64,000 nucleotides of DNA from positions 1 through 64,000 of the forward strand of contig CAILMF010000079.1 of the NCBI GenBank assembly GCA_903835235.1. Reading direction: 5' to 3'. Shown one piece after another: positions 24,348 to 31,491 of this stretch; position 1 is the first letter of the stretch; each line of letters opens with the position of its first letter. The notes under the pieces are model-generated. The model was not told the DNA's origin, searched no databases, and saw only the letters and a program-made list of their open reading frames with translations. Position numbers and translations under genes: made by a program. Source of the stretch: an uncultured Rhodospirillales bacterium (GTDB taxonomy: Bacteria; Pseudomonadota; Alphaproteobacteria; Acetobacterales; Acetobacteraceae).

Positions 24348-24838
24348 TGGCGGCCGATCTCCTTCAGGCGGGCGGTAAGCGTCAATTGGTCCAGCGCGGC
24401 CAGCGGCAAGGCGGCGAAGGCGCGTAGCCGGCGGTCCAGCGCCGCCCAGGTCTGGCGGAAGGCCAGCATTTTTTCCACATCGGTCCCCGGCCCGGCCGAA
24501 GGGTCCGGCATGCCCCAATGGGCGGTTATCGGCAGGCCGGGCCAGACCGGGCAGACCTCGCCGGCGGCGTCGTCGCAGACGGTGAAGATGAAGTCCATCC
24601 GCGGTGCGCCGGGCCTGGCGAAATCGTCCCAGGACTTGCTGCGCAGGCCATCGGTGGCAATGCCAAGCTCGGCCAGCAGGGCCAGCGCCATCGGGTTGAT
24701 CCGCCCGCTGGGCGTGCTGCCGGCCGAGAAGCCCTTGAACCGCCCACCGCCGACCGCCTCGATGCAGCGTTCCGCCAGAACGCTCCGTGCGGAGTTGTGG
24801 GTGCAGAGGAACAATACGTTGAACACGCGGTCGACCAT
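24344..24838 (-). CDS. arsC: Arsenate reductase, low-molecular-weight phosphatase type
   Basis: A 164-residue protein of the LMW-PTP-like ArsC class. The P-loop C-x5-R is in LFLCTHNSARSVLAE (Cys12-Arg18). Two further cysteines, in VCDDAAGEVCPVW (about residues 88 and 96), fit the Cys82/Cys89 pair used by thioredoxin-coupled ArsC. An MPDPS region near residue 110 supplies the Asp general acid. It should reduce arsenate with thioredoxin or a mycothiol/glutaredoxin system. Eight bases separate it from arsI, and it overlaps the glutaredoxin-type arsC. Confidence 0.92.
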   Translation of the reverse strand: MVDRVFNVLFLCTHNSARSVLAERCIEAVGGGRFKGFSAGSTPSGRINPMALALLAELGIATDGLRSKSWDDFARPGAPRMDFIFTVCDDAAGEVCPVWPGLPITAHWGMPDPSAGPGTDVEKMLAFRQTWAALDRRLRAFAALPLAALDQLTLTARLKEIGRQ

Positions 24839-24846
24839 CGCTTGCC

Positions 24847-25362
24847 TCAGGCCACCTGGACGGGGGCGCAGCAGGCGGCGACCGGCGCCGGCGCGGCGGC
24901 AGGGGCGCAGCAGCCGGTCTTCACCGCGGCTTCCGGCACCGCGCCGCGGACCCGCGGCTGGCCGATGACGCCATCGCCATAGGTTGTCGCCTCGCCATGG
25001 GTCAGGAAGGCTTCCCAGGCGATACCCTGCGGGTCGTTGATCCAGCTCTTTTCCGACTGATGGTAGCAGCAGGTCACGGCGCCTTCCTCCAGCACCGGGG
25101 CATCGGCCGCCTGCAGCCGGCCATAGACCTCGGCCAGTTCAGCCTGGTCCTCCACCTGGATGCCCAGGTGGTCCAACCCGGGGGCGCGGCTACCCGCCGT
25201 GACGCCCTTGGTGGAAACCGCGAAGTTCACCCGCGGGTCTTCCAGCATCCACTTGGCGTAGTCCGGCTTCACCACGCTGGGCGCGGCGCCGAACAAGCCA
25301 GTGTAGAACCGTATCGTGGCCTCCAGGTCGGTCACGGCCAGGTTGACGTGCAGGCGCTTCAT
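24847..25362 (-). CDS. arsI: ArsI/CadI-family dioxygenase, C-As lyase
   Basis: A 171-residue vicinal-oxygen-chelate protein. The three iron ligands of characterised ArsI are in place: His5 (MKRLHVNLAV), His65 (APGLDHLGIQV) and Glu117 (GIAWEAFLT). A Cys-Cys pair in AVTCCYHQSEKSW (98-99) matches the trivalent organoarsenical site. The C-terminus adds two more Cys pairs (KTGCCAPA and ACCAPVQVA), a usual feature. ArsI cleaves the carbon-arsenic bond of methylarsenite, giving arsenite for export by the channel. The start ATG overlaps the arsR stop. Confidence 0.9.
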   Translation of the reverse strand: MKRLHVNLAVTDLEATIRFYTGLFGAAPSVVKPDYAKWMLEDPRVNFAVSTKGVTAGSRAPGLDHLGIQVEDQAELAEVYGRLQAADAPVLEEGAVTCCYHQSEKSWINDPQGIAWEAFLTHGEATTYGDGVIGQPRVRGAVPEAAVKTGCCAPAAAPAPVAACCAPVQVA

Positions 25363-25721
25363 GCGCGGTCTCCTTCGGCAGGGCAGCAGGCGGCAAGGGG
25401 CAACAGGCGGTCCAGCAGCGGGGCGCAGGTGTCGGGCTGGCCGCCGCAGCAATCCCGCAGCAGGAAATCCAGCAGCGCCCGCAGGCCGCCCAGGTCGGCG
25501 GTGCAATGGATCACGCGGCCTTCGCGCCGCTGCGCCGCCAGCCCGGCCCGCACCAGAATGGCCAGGTGGCCCGACAGCGTATTGGCGGGAATGCCCAGGC
25601 GCCGGGCCAATTCGCCGGCCGGCAGCCCCTCGGGCGCAGCCTCCACCAGCAGGCGGAAGCCGCGCAGCCGGGTTTCCTGCGCCAAGGCGCCCAGTGCTTC
25701 GATGGCTCCAGACATATCCAT
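25359..25721 (-). CDS. arsR: ArsR-family arsenic-responsive repressor
   Basis: A 120-residue winged-helix regulator starting MDMSGAIEALGALAQETRLR (a second ATG lies two codons in). The recognition region is PANTLSGHLAILVRAGLA. Three cysteines in RDCCGGQPDTC (about residues 91, 92 and 99) are arranged like the C-terminal As(III) site of Acidithiobacillus ferrooxidans ArsR, rather than the helix-3 CVC site of R773. A further AACC pair is near the end. It should repress the operon through the palindrome just upstream and release it on binding arsenite or methylarsenite. Confidence 0.93.
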   Translation of the reverse strand: MDMSGAIEALGALAQETRLRGFRLLVEAAPEGLPAGELARRLGIPANTLSGHLAILVRAGLAAQRREGRVIHCTADLGGLRALLDFLLRDCCGGQPDTCAPLLDRLLPLAACCPAEGDRA

Positions 25722-25723
25722 AG

Positions 25724-25739
25724 TTCGAGAGTTCTCGAA
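25724..25739. promoter_or_regulatory. ArsR operator
   Basis: TTCGAGA (25724-25730), two-base spacer GT, TCTCGAA (25733-25739): perfect seven-base arms, two bases upstream of the arsR start codon and between the divergent arsR and radical SAM genes. The TTCGA..TCGAA arrangement fits proteobacterial ArsR sites. It could control both directions. Confidence 0.75.
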
Positions 25740-25826
25740 ATACGGATCAAAGTCAAGCTTGCGTCCGCCGCAACCTGTGGCAAGGCTGCCGCGAACCCCC
25801 TGCAGCACCGCCAAGGACACCCCCGC

Positions 25827-26759
25827 TTGACCGTCGAGTTCCGCACCCTGGACCCCGCGAAGTTCCAGGATCCCTTCACCACCGCCCGCGGCGAAACCAG
25901 GGCCAGCGTGGCGCTAACGGGCCTGCGCACGCTTTGGGTCAATACCGGCACGCTGTGCAACATCACCTGCCAGCATTGCTACATCGAAAGCAGCCCGCGC
26001 AACGACGCGCTGGTCTACCTCTCGGCCGCCGAAGTTGCCGCCACCTTGGCCGAGCCTGAGGCCAGGACGCTGGAGGAGGTCGGCTTCACCGGCGGCGAGC
26101 CCTTTCTCAACAAGGACCTGCCGGCCATGCTGGCGGATGTGCTGGGCCGCGGCCTGCACGCGCTGGTGCTGACCAACGCGATGAAGCCCATGCGCAACCA
26201 CGCCGCGGCCCTGCTGTCCCTGCCACGCGAAGGCCTGACGATCCGCGTCAGCCTGGACCACTACGCGCCCGCCATCCACGACGAGGAGCGCGGCGCCGGT
26301 GGCTTCGCCGCCAGCCTGGACGGCCTGCGCTGGTTGGTGGCCCAGGGCTTCACCGTCAACGTGGCGGGCCGCCTGGCCTTCGGTGGCGAACCGGAGGCCG
26401 CCATCCGCGCCGGCTTCGCCCGACTGTTTGCGGAGAACGCGATCCCGATCGACGCCGCCGACCCTGTCGCCCTGATGCTGTTCCCGGAGATGGATGCCCG
26501 GGTGGATGTGCCGGAGATCACCACCGCCTGCTGGGGCATCCTGCACAAAAGCCCTGACAGCCTGATGTGCGCCAGCGCCCGCATGCTGGTGAAGCGGAAG
26601 GGCGCCGCCGCCCCGGCCCTGGTGGCCTGCACCCTGCTGCCCTACGACCCCGGCTTCGAGCTGGGCGCCACCCTGGCCGAGGCCGCCGCCCCGGTGCAGC
26701 TGAACCACCCGCATTGCGCCAGGTTCTGCGTGCTGGGCGGGGCCGCCTGCTCGCGATAA
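25827..26759 (+). CDS. Radical SAM protein divergent from the ars operon
   Basis: A 310-residue protein starting with TTG at 25827, supported by AAGGA at 25813-25817. The radical SAM motif C-x3-C-x2-C is in GTLCNITCQHCYIESSP (Cys44, 48, 51), and EEVGFTGGEPFLNKDLP is the GGE motif. The C-terminal third has at least five more cysteines (CWGI, MCAS, CTLLPYD, CARFCVLGGAACS), which suggests an auxiliary iron-sulfur cluster. It does not look like ArsS, the arsenosugar enzyme, in its C-terminal part. Shared regulation with arsR is inferred from the common 105-bp promoter region. Function is unknown: an organoarsenical enzyme or a peptide-modifying enzyme are both possible. Confidence 0.82.
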   Translation: MTVEFRTLDPAKFQDPFTTARGETRASVALTGLRTLWVNTGTLCNITCQHCYIESSPRNDALVYLSAAEVAATLAEPEARTLEEVGFTGGEPFLNKDLPAMLADVLGRGLHALVLTNAMKPMRNHAAALLSLPREGLTIRVSLDHYAPAIHDEERGAGGFAASLDGLRWLVAQGFTVNVAGRLAFGGEPEAAIRAGFARLFAENAIPIDAADPVALMLFPEMDARVDVPEITTACWGILHKSPDSLMCASARMLVKRKGAAAPALVACTLLPYDPGFELGATLAEAAAPVQLNHPHCARFCVLGGAACSR

Positions 26760-26786
26760 CCCCGCCCCTGTTGCCAAGCGTGAAGC

Positions 26787-26810
26787 GGCAGGCACCTGGC
26801 CTGCCTTGTT
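26787..26810 (+). terminator. Probable terminator after the radical SAM gene
   Basis: GGCAGGC (26787-26793), loop ACCTG, GCCTGCC (26799-26805), followed by TTGTT. The stem is perfect and lies 28 bases after the stop; the T-tract is short. Confidence 0.5.
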
Positions 26811-26864
26811 GATGCCGCCTTCGGGGGGGAAATATCGGCTCATGCTGCACTGCAAGGTCCACGC

Positions 26865-27104
26865 ATGATGCAAATGCCCCGCGCCAAGGGTTCGCCCGCC
26901 ACCCTCTCCGGCGTGCTGCTGCAGGTCTGGCAGGCGGCCGATGGCGCCACGCCGGTCAGCCATATCGCCGCCGCGCTTCAATGCCCGGTGGACGCGGTCT
27001 GGACCGCGCTGGACCTGCTGGACCATGTCGGCCTGCTCGCCGAGCCCGGCGGCTTTGCCCCGCTGGTCCACGGGGCTGCCCAGGTTTCGCCATCGCACGG
27101 TTGA
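26865..27104 (+). CDS. Small winged-helix-like protein, unknown
   Basis: A 79-residue protein. The core LSGVLLQVWQAADGATPVSH followed by IAAALQCPVDAVWTALDLLD and HVGLLAE has the helix-turn-helix and wing spacing of PqqD-type (RiPP recognition element) or small transcription-factor domains. The ATG at 26865 is preceded by AAGG (26854-26857). It lies on the same strand as the upstream radical SAM gene but after a probable terminator. Whether it is a peptide-binding partner of that enzyme, a DNA-binding protein or neither cannot be decided from sequence. Confidence 0.5.
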   Translation: MMQMPRAKGSPATLSGVLLQVWQAADGATPVSHIAAALQCPVDAVWTALDLLDHVGLLAEPGGFAPLVHGAAQVSPSHG

Positions 27105-27169
27105 CGCGGCGGCCCATTTACTCGACCAATCCAGCGCCGCATCCTTTAGCGGCTGCCTGGGAGAGAAGA

Positions 27170-27571
27170 ATGATGCGTCGCCTGCTGCTTACCGCCCCGC
27201 TGCTGCTCGCGCTCGGGGCCTGCGCCAACATGGATGGCATGTTCGGCACCACGCCGGCGCGCACCTTCCCCGTCTTCTTCGCCGAGGACAGCGCCGCGAT
27301 GGGTGACAATGCCCGCGGCATCGTCGCGATGGCGTCGGACGCGGCCAAGGCCAACCCGCAGGCCAAGGTCACCGTGCGCGGCTTCGCCTCCAACGACACC
27401 GGCACCGCCGCCTTCAACCGCGTCCTGTCCGAAGCCCGCGCCCGCGCGGTGGCGGATGCGCTGATCGCCAGCGGCATCCCCTCCAGCCGCATCGGCGTGG
27501 AGCCGCGCGGCGCCATTTCCGGCGCCATGCCGACCGAGGCGCGCCGCGTGGAAATCCACGTCGGCGGCTGA
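27170..27571 (+). CDS. OmpA-like lipoprotein
   Basis: A 133-residue protein with lipobox LALGAC (Cys18) after the MMRRLLLTAPLLL signal. The rest is a compact OmpA-C-like domain: TFPVFFAEDSAAMGDNAR, then KVTVRGFASNDTGTAAFNRV and LSEARARAVADALIASGIPS, ending EARRVEIHVGG. The peptidoglycan-binding Asp and Arg normally found in OmpA_C (TDxxG, NxxLSxxRA) appear as SNDTG and FNRVLSEARA, so the site is roughly kept. It probably links the outer membrane to the cell wall. An alternative start 189 bases upstream lies inside the previous gene. Confidence 0.8.
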   Translation: MMRRLLLTAPLLLALGACANMDGMFGTTPARTFPVFFAEDSAAMGDNARGIVAMASDAAKANPQAKVTVRGFASNDTGTAAFNRVLSEARARAVADALIASGIPSSRIGVEPRGAISGAMPTEARRVEIHVGG

Positions 27572-27588
27572 ACCGCCAGGCGCGATGT

Positions 27589-27614
27589 CGGCCTGGGCGG
27601 CAGCGCCCGGGCCG
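27589..27614 (+). terminator. Hairpin downstream of the OmpA-like lipoprotein gene
   Basis: CGGCCTGGGCG (27589-27599), loop GCAG, CGCCCGGGCCG (27604-27614): an eleven-base stem with one G-T pair, 17 bases after the stop. No T-tract follows, so it may act as an mRNA 3' stabiliser instead. Confidence 0.4.
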
Positions 27615-27779
27615 ATCCGCCGCGCCGGGCGACATGGCATCCACGGCCTGGGCGCCCTTGGCCGGCGCGCGACCGGAGCGGTTATTGCGGCTGCGCCGGG
27701 CTTGAACCGGCGCCGCGCCGCAGTACCTGCTTGGCGGCGGTTGGTGTAGTCTCCGCCACCCGCTCCCGGAGACCGCCGC

Positions 27780-28352
27780 ATGCCGCGCCTTGCCCTGCTG
27801 CTGTTCGGCCTGCTGCTGGCCGCCGCGCCCGCGCCCGCACAGCAGGCTCCCGCCCCGGCCGAAAAGCCCGCCGAGGCCGAGCAGGCCCCCACGCCCGAGC
27901 CGCCGGTGCAGGTCTTCGGCCTGCGCGTCGAGATCGTCGAGCGTGGCCTGTACCAGACCTCCACCGGGGTGATCCGGCAGATGCCCAACGGCATCGGCGA
28001 GAACCTGGTCGATGCGGTGGAGCTGGAACGCAGCACCACCCATATCCCCGCCCGCCCCGGCGTCAGCTTCGGGCTGGAGTTCGTGGTGCATGGCCGCCCC
28101 GCCGGCACGATGCTGGAGCTGACCACCACGGTGGTCTTCCCACCCCCCGGCCTGCACCCGCCGGGGCAGCCGGCCCCGGTTGCCTCCTCCACCACGCCGA
28201 TGGTGGTGGAGGTCGGCTCCGACGGCGCGATCTATCGCGGCTACACCTTCGACTACGACTGGGAGGTGGCGCCTGGCCCCTGGCGCTTCGAGATCCGCCT
28301 GGGCGACCGGCTGCTGGCGGTACAGAGCTTCGTCATCACCAGCGAGAGCTGA
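27780..28352 (+). CDS. DUF3859 domain protein, exported
   Basis: A 190-residue protein with a signal peptide (MPRLALLLFGLLLAAAPAPA) and a Pro/Ala/Glu-rich linker to about residue 42. The remaining domain (VQVFGLRVEIVERGLYQTST, then GVSFGLEFVVHGRPAGTML, and YDWEVAPGPWRFEIRLGDRL near the end) matches the DUF3859 beta-sandwich pattern. The function of the family is unknown. It likely sits in the periplasm. It is separated from RecQ by 147 bases and has its own ATG with an upstream GGAGA. Confidence 0.75.
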   Translation: MPRLALLLFGLLLAAAPAPAQQAPAPAEKPAEAEQAPTPEPPVQVFGLRVEIVERGLYQTSTGVIRQMPNGIGENLVDAVELERSTTHIPARPGVSFGLEFVVHGRPAGTMLELTTTVVFPPPGLHPPGQPAPVASSTTPMVVEVGSDGAIYRGYTFDYDWEVAPGPWRFEIRLGDRLLAVQSFVITSES

Positions 28353-28499
28353 GGCGGCAACCGCGGCGCGTGCCGCCCGGCGCAAAGTCGGGCATGGACC
28401 CTGTCGGCGCGGCGCGCCCCGGCGCATACTAGGGCTATGCGCGACTCGCGGCCCCACCACCCACAGCTTGTTCCACCCCCCGCCCCGGGCGCGGCCTGA

Positions 28500-30338
28500 A
28501 TGGCCTCGCTCGCCCTTGCCATGGAAGCGGCGCCCGACCCCGAGGAGGTACTGCATCGCGTCTTCGGCCATCCCGGCTTCCGCGGCCGCCAGGCCGAGAT
28601 CGTGCATCACGTCATGGAAGGCGGCTCCGGCCTGGTGCTGATGCCGACCGGCGGCGGCAAGTCGCTTTGCTTCCAGGTGCCGGCGCTGTGCCGGGAAGGC
28701 CTCGGCGTCGTGGTCTCGCCGTTGATCGCGCTGATGGAGGACCAGGTCGCCGCGCTCCGCCAGCAGGGCGTCGCCGCCGCCGCGCTGCACTCCGACCTGG
28801 ATGAGGACGTGGCGCGGGAGGTCCGCCGCGACCTGGCCCGCGGCGCGCTGAAGCTGCTCTACGTCTCCCCGGAACGCCTGCTGCTGGACAGCACGCAGCA
28901 GCGGCTCAGCGAACAGCGCATCGCCCTCTTCGCCATCGACGAAGCGCATTGCGTCAGCCAATGGGGCCACCACTTCCGGCCGGAATACCGCGCCCTGACC
29001 AGCCTGGCGGAGCGCTTCCCCGGCGTGCCGCGCCTGGCGCTGACCGCCACGGCGGACCAGCGCACGGTGGAGGATATCCGTAGCCAGCTCGGCCTGGAGG
29101 ACGCGCCGGTCTTCCGCGGCGGCTTCGACCGCCCCAACATTTTCATCAGCTCCGCCCCACGAGAGAGCGAACGCGGGCAGTTGCGGGAATTCGTCAAGGC
29201 GGCCAGCGATGGCTCCGGGGCCGGCATCGTCTATTGCGGCAGCCGCGCGAAGACCGAGAGCACCGCCGAATGGCTGCGCGCCGATGGCCATGACGCGCTC
29301 TGCTTCCACGCGGGCATGGAGGCCGAGGCCAAGCGCGCCGCGCACCACCGCTTCGCCCGCGGCGACAACGTCATCATGGCCGCCACCATCGCCTTCGGCA
29401 TGGGCATCGACCGGCCGGATGTGCGCTGGGTGGCGCATCTGGACCTGCCCCGCAGCCCCGAGAGCTGGTACCAGGAGATCGGCCGCGCCGGCCGCGACGG
29501 CCTGCCCGCCCGCGCCCTGCTGATGTACGGCGCCGGCGACATCGCGCTCGCCCGCCACCGCATCACCGAAAGCCCCGCCGGCGACGACCAGAAGCGCATC
29601 GAGCGCATGCGCCTCGACGCCATGGTCTCCATCGCGGAGGCCGCGACCTGCCGCCGCCGCATCCTGCTGCGCTGCTTCGGCGAGGACGGCCCCGAGAATT
29701 GCGGTGCCTGCGATGTCTGCCGCACCCCGCCCAAGCTGTGGGACGGCACCGTCGCCGCGCAGAAACTGCTCAGCGCCGTGCTGCGCACCGGCCGCCGCTT
29801 CGGTGTAGGGCACATCGTGGACGTGCTGCGCGGCCGCATGACCGACAAGGTCGCCCAATTCGCCCATGACAAGCTGCCGACCTATGGTGTGGGCAAGGAC
29901 CTGCCGGATGCCACCTGGCGCGGCGTGGCCCGGCAGCTCGTCTCCATGGGGGCGCTGGATGTCGCGGTGGAAAACCACGGCGAACTGGTGCCGACCGACG
30001 GTGCCCGGCCGATCCTGAAGGGCGAGCAGAAGGTGCTGCTGCGCGAGGATATCGCTGCCCCCGGGGCCAGCGCCAAGTCGGCCGCCAAGGACCGCGGCGC
30101 CCGCACGGCCGTGCCCTCCGGCGACGCATTGTTCGAGGCCCTGCGCGCCTGGCGCCGTGCCGAAAGCAGCCGCCAGGGCCTGCCCGCCTACATGATCTTC
30201 TCCGACGCCACGCTGGTCGCGATCACCGAGGCGAAGCCGGATGACGAGGGCGAACTCTCGCTGATCCCCGGCGTGGGCCGCAGCAAGTTGGAACGCTACG
30301 CGGATGACGTGCTGCGCGTGGTGGCGGAAAACGGCTGA
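28500..30338 (+). CDS. recQ: ATP-dependent DNA helicase RecQ
   Basis: A 612-residue superfamily 2 helicase. Visible motifs are Walker A MPTGGGKSLCF, motif II AIDEAHCVSQWG, motif III LTATAD, motif V-VI AFGMGIDRPDVRW and QEIGRAGRDG. The zinc site is formed by CRRRILLRCFG and CGACDVC, followed by a winged-helix RQC region and a C-terminal HRDC domain (about residues 540-612). It unwinds recombination and stalled-fork intermediates 3' to 5'. In the aromatic-rich loop the usual WGHDFRPEY reads WGHHFRPEY, an Asp-to-His change next to residues that couple DNA binding to ATP hydrolysis. Confidence 0.95.
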   Translation: MASLALAMEAAPDPEEVLHRVFGHPGFRGRQAEIVHHVMEGGSGLVLMPTGGGKSLCFQVPALCREGLGVVVSPLIALMEDQVAALRQQGVAAAALHSDLDEDVAREVRRDLARGALKLLYVSPERLLLDSTQQRLSEQRIALFAIDEAHCVSQWGHHFRPEYRALTSLAERFPGVPRLALTATADQRTVEDIRSQLGLEDAPVFRGGFDRPNIFISSAPRESERGQLREFVKAASDGSGAGIVYCGSRAKTESTAEWLRADGHDALCFHAGMEAEAKRAAHHRFARGDNVIMAATIAFGMGIDRPDVRWVAHLDLPRSPESWYQEIGRAGRDGLPARALLMYGAGDIALARHRITESPAGDDQKRIERMRLDAMVSIAEAATCRRRILLRCFGEDGPENCGACDVCRTPPKLWDGTVAAQKLLSAVLRTGRRFGVGHIVDVLRGRMTDKVAQFAHDKLPTYGVGKDLPDATWRGVARQLVSMGALDVAVENHGELVPTDGARPILKGEQKVLLREDIAAPGASAKSAAKDRGARTAVPSGDALFEALRAWRRAESSRQGLPAYMIFSDATLVAITEAKPDDEGELSLIPGVGRSKLERYADDVLRVVAENG

Positions 30339-30374
30339 GACCGGGCGTCAGAAGTGCTGACTTCTGTCGACCGG

Positions 30375-30488
30375 TAGAGCAATATCCGTTCTGATGAAAT
30401 CATCAGAACGGATTTCTTGCTCTGCAACCTAATAAAGCTACAGCACTATCCGCTCACGCTGATTCAGTGTGAGCGGATAGTGCTGTAG
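30375..30488. repeat. Family A repeat, full two-hairpin copy
   Basis: Starts TAGAGCAATATCC and ends GGATAGTGCTGTAG. Hairpin 1: GAGCAATATCCGTTCTGATG, loop AAAT, CATCAGAACGGATTTCTTGC followed by TC. The spacer is TGCAACCTAATAAAG. Hairpin 2 is a 47-bp palindrome (30440-30486) with one G-T mismatch. Hairpin 2 differs by one base from the palindrome at 55363-55409, and both hairpins plus the spacer match, in inverse orientation, the copy at 52177-52273. Confidence 0.92.
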
Positions 30489-30532
30489 CAGGCGCGCAGG
30501 GTTGGTGTGGCGGCTGCGCGCGAAAGAAGACT

Positions 30533-30564
30533 CATACGGGTCATCATTTTTGATGGCCCGTATG
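30533..30564 (-). terminator. Hairpin terminator of the YihY gene
   Basis: CATACGGGTCATCA (30533-30546), loop TTTT, TGATGGCCCGTATG (30551-30564): 14-base arms with one wobble, starting one base after the stop of the leftward YihY gene. Reading leftward, a pyrimidine-rich TCTTCTTTC follows nearby. Good stem, weak T-tract. Confidence 0.6.
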
Positions 30565-30565
30565 A

Positions 30566-31408
30566 TCAGCGCCCGCGCTGGGTCGCCCAGGCCTTGGTGA
30601 ACTCGGCGCCCAGCAGCAGGATCTGCGCGGAGTAGTAGACCCACAGCAGCAGCACCATCACGGCGCCGGCCGCGCCATAGGTGCTGGCGAAGCCGCTGCT
30701 GCCGACATACCAGCTGATGCCGTTCTTCCCCACGGTGAACAGCGCCGCGGTCAGCAGCGCGCCCACCGCCACATCGGCCCAGGCCACCCGGCGGTCCGGC
30801 AAGACCTTGTAGATGGCGGCGAACAGCGCGGCGACCAGCAGGAAGGAAAGCGCCGCATCCGCCAGCGCCAGCACGTGCTGCGCCATCGGCAGCAGGTGCC
30901 CGGCCCAGGTGCCCACCGCCACCAGCGCCGTGGACGCCACCAGGGAGACGCTCAGCAGGAAGCCGGTGGCCAGCACCAGGCCGACACCCGCCGCCCGCGC
31001 CCGCAGGTACTGCGCGACAGCGCCGCGCAGGTTGGGCCGCGGCGGCACCCGCCAGATATGGTTCAGCGCCTGCTGCAATTCCCCGAACACCGCGCTGGCG
31101 CCCAGCACCAGGGTGGCGACGCCCAGCGCGGTGGCCAGCACGCCATTGGTGCGGTTGGCTGCGCCGCGGACCATGGTCTGCACCGCCTGCGCCGCCTCCG
31201 GCCCCAGCAGGTCCGCCAGTTCCTCGGCAATGGCGCCGCGCACCGCGGTTTCGCCGAAGGCCAGCCCGGCCACGGCAATGGCAATCACCAGGATCGGTGC
31301 AATCGAGAACACCGTGTAGTAGGCGATGGCCGCGCCACGGCCGACCGCGCCATCAGCCAGGAAGCCGGCGATCGTCTGCTGCAGCAGGGCCAGCGCGGCA
31401 CGGCGCAT
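30566..31408 (-). CDS. YihY/BrkB family inner-membrane protein
   Basis: A 280-residue protein with six predicted membrane helices. RGAAIAYYTVFSIAPILVIA is the family's first helix, followed by the FGELQQALNHIWRVPPRPN loop and the C-terminal TYGAAGAVMVLLLWVYYSAQ helix leading to LLGAEFTKAWA. The length matches YihY. The family was once annotated as ribonuclease BN in error; its real function, perhaps a transporter or flippase, is unknown. The ORF is monocistronic with a probable terminator just after its stop. Confidence 0.88.
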   Translation of the reverse strand: MRRAALALLQQTIAGFLADGAVGRGAAIAYYTVFSIAPILVIAIAVAGLAFGETAVRGAIAEELADLLGPEAAQAVQTMVRGAANRTNGVLATALGVATLVLGASAVFGELQQALNHIWRVPPRPNLRGAVAQYLRARAAGVGLVLATGFLLSVSLVASTALVAVGTWAGHLLPMAQHVLALADAALSFLLVAALFAAIYKVLPDRRVAWADVAVGALLTAALFTVGKNGISWYVGSSGFASTYGAAGAVMVLLLWVYYSAQILLLGAEFTKAWATQRGR

Positions 31409-31491
31409 CGGGCGGCAGGTCCTTCATTTCCCGCGCGGATCATGCAGGGCCATGGCGGCCCGAGGCAAGCGCGGCCCGAAGCAAGCGCGGC

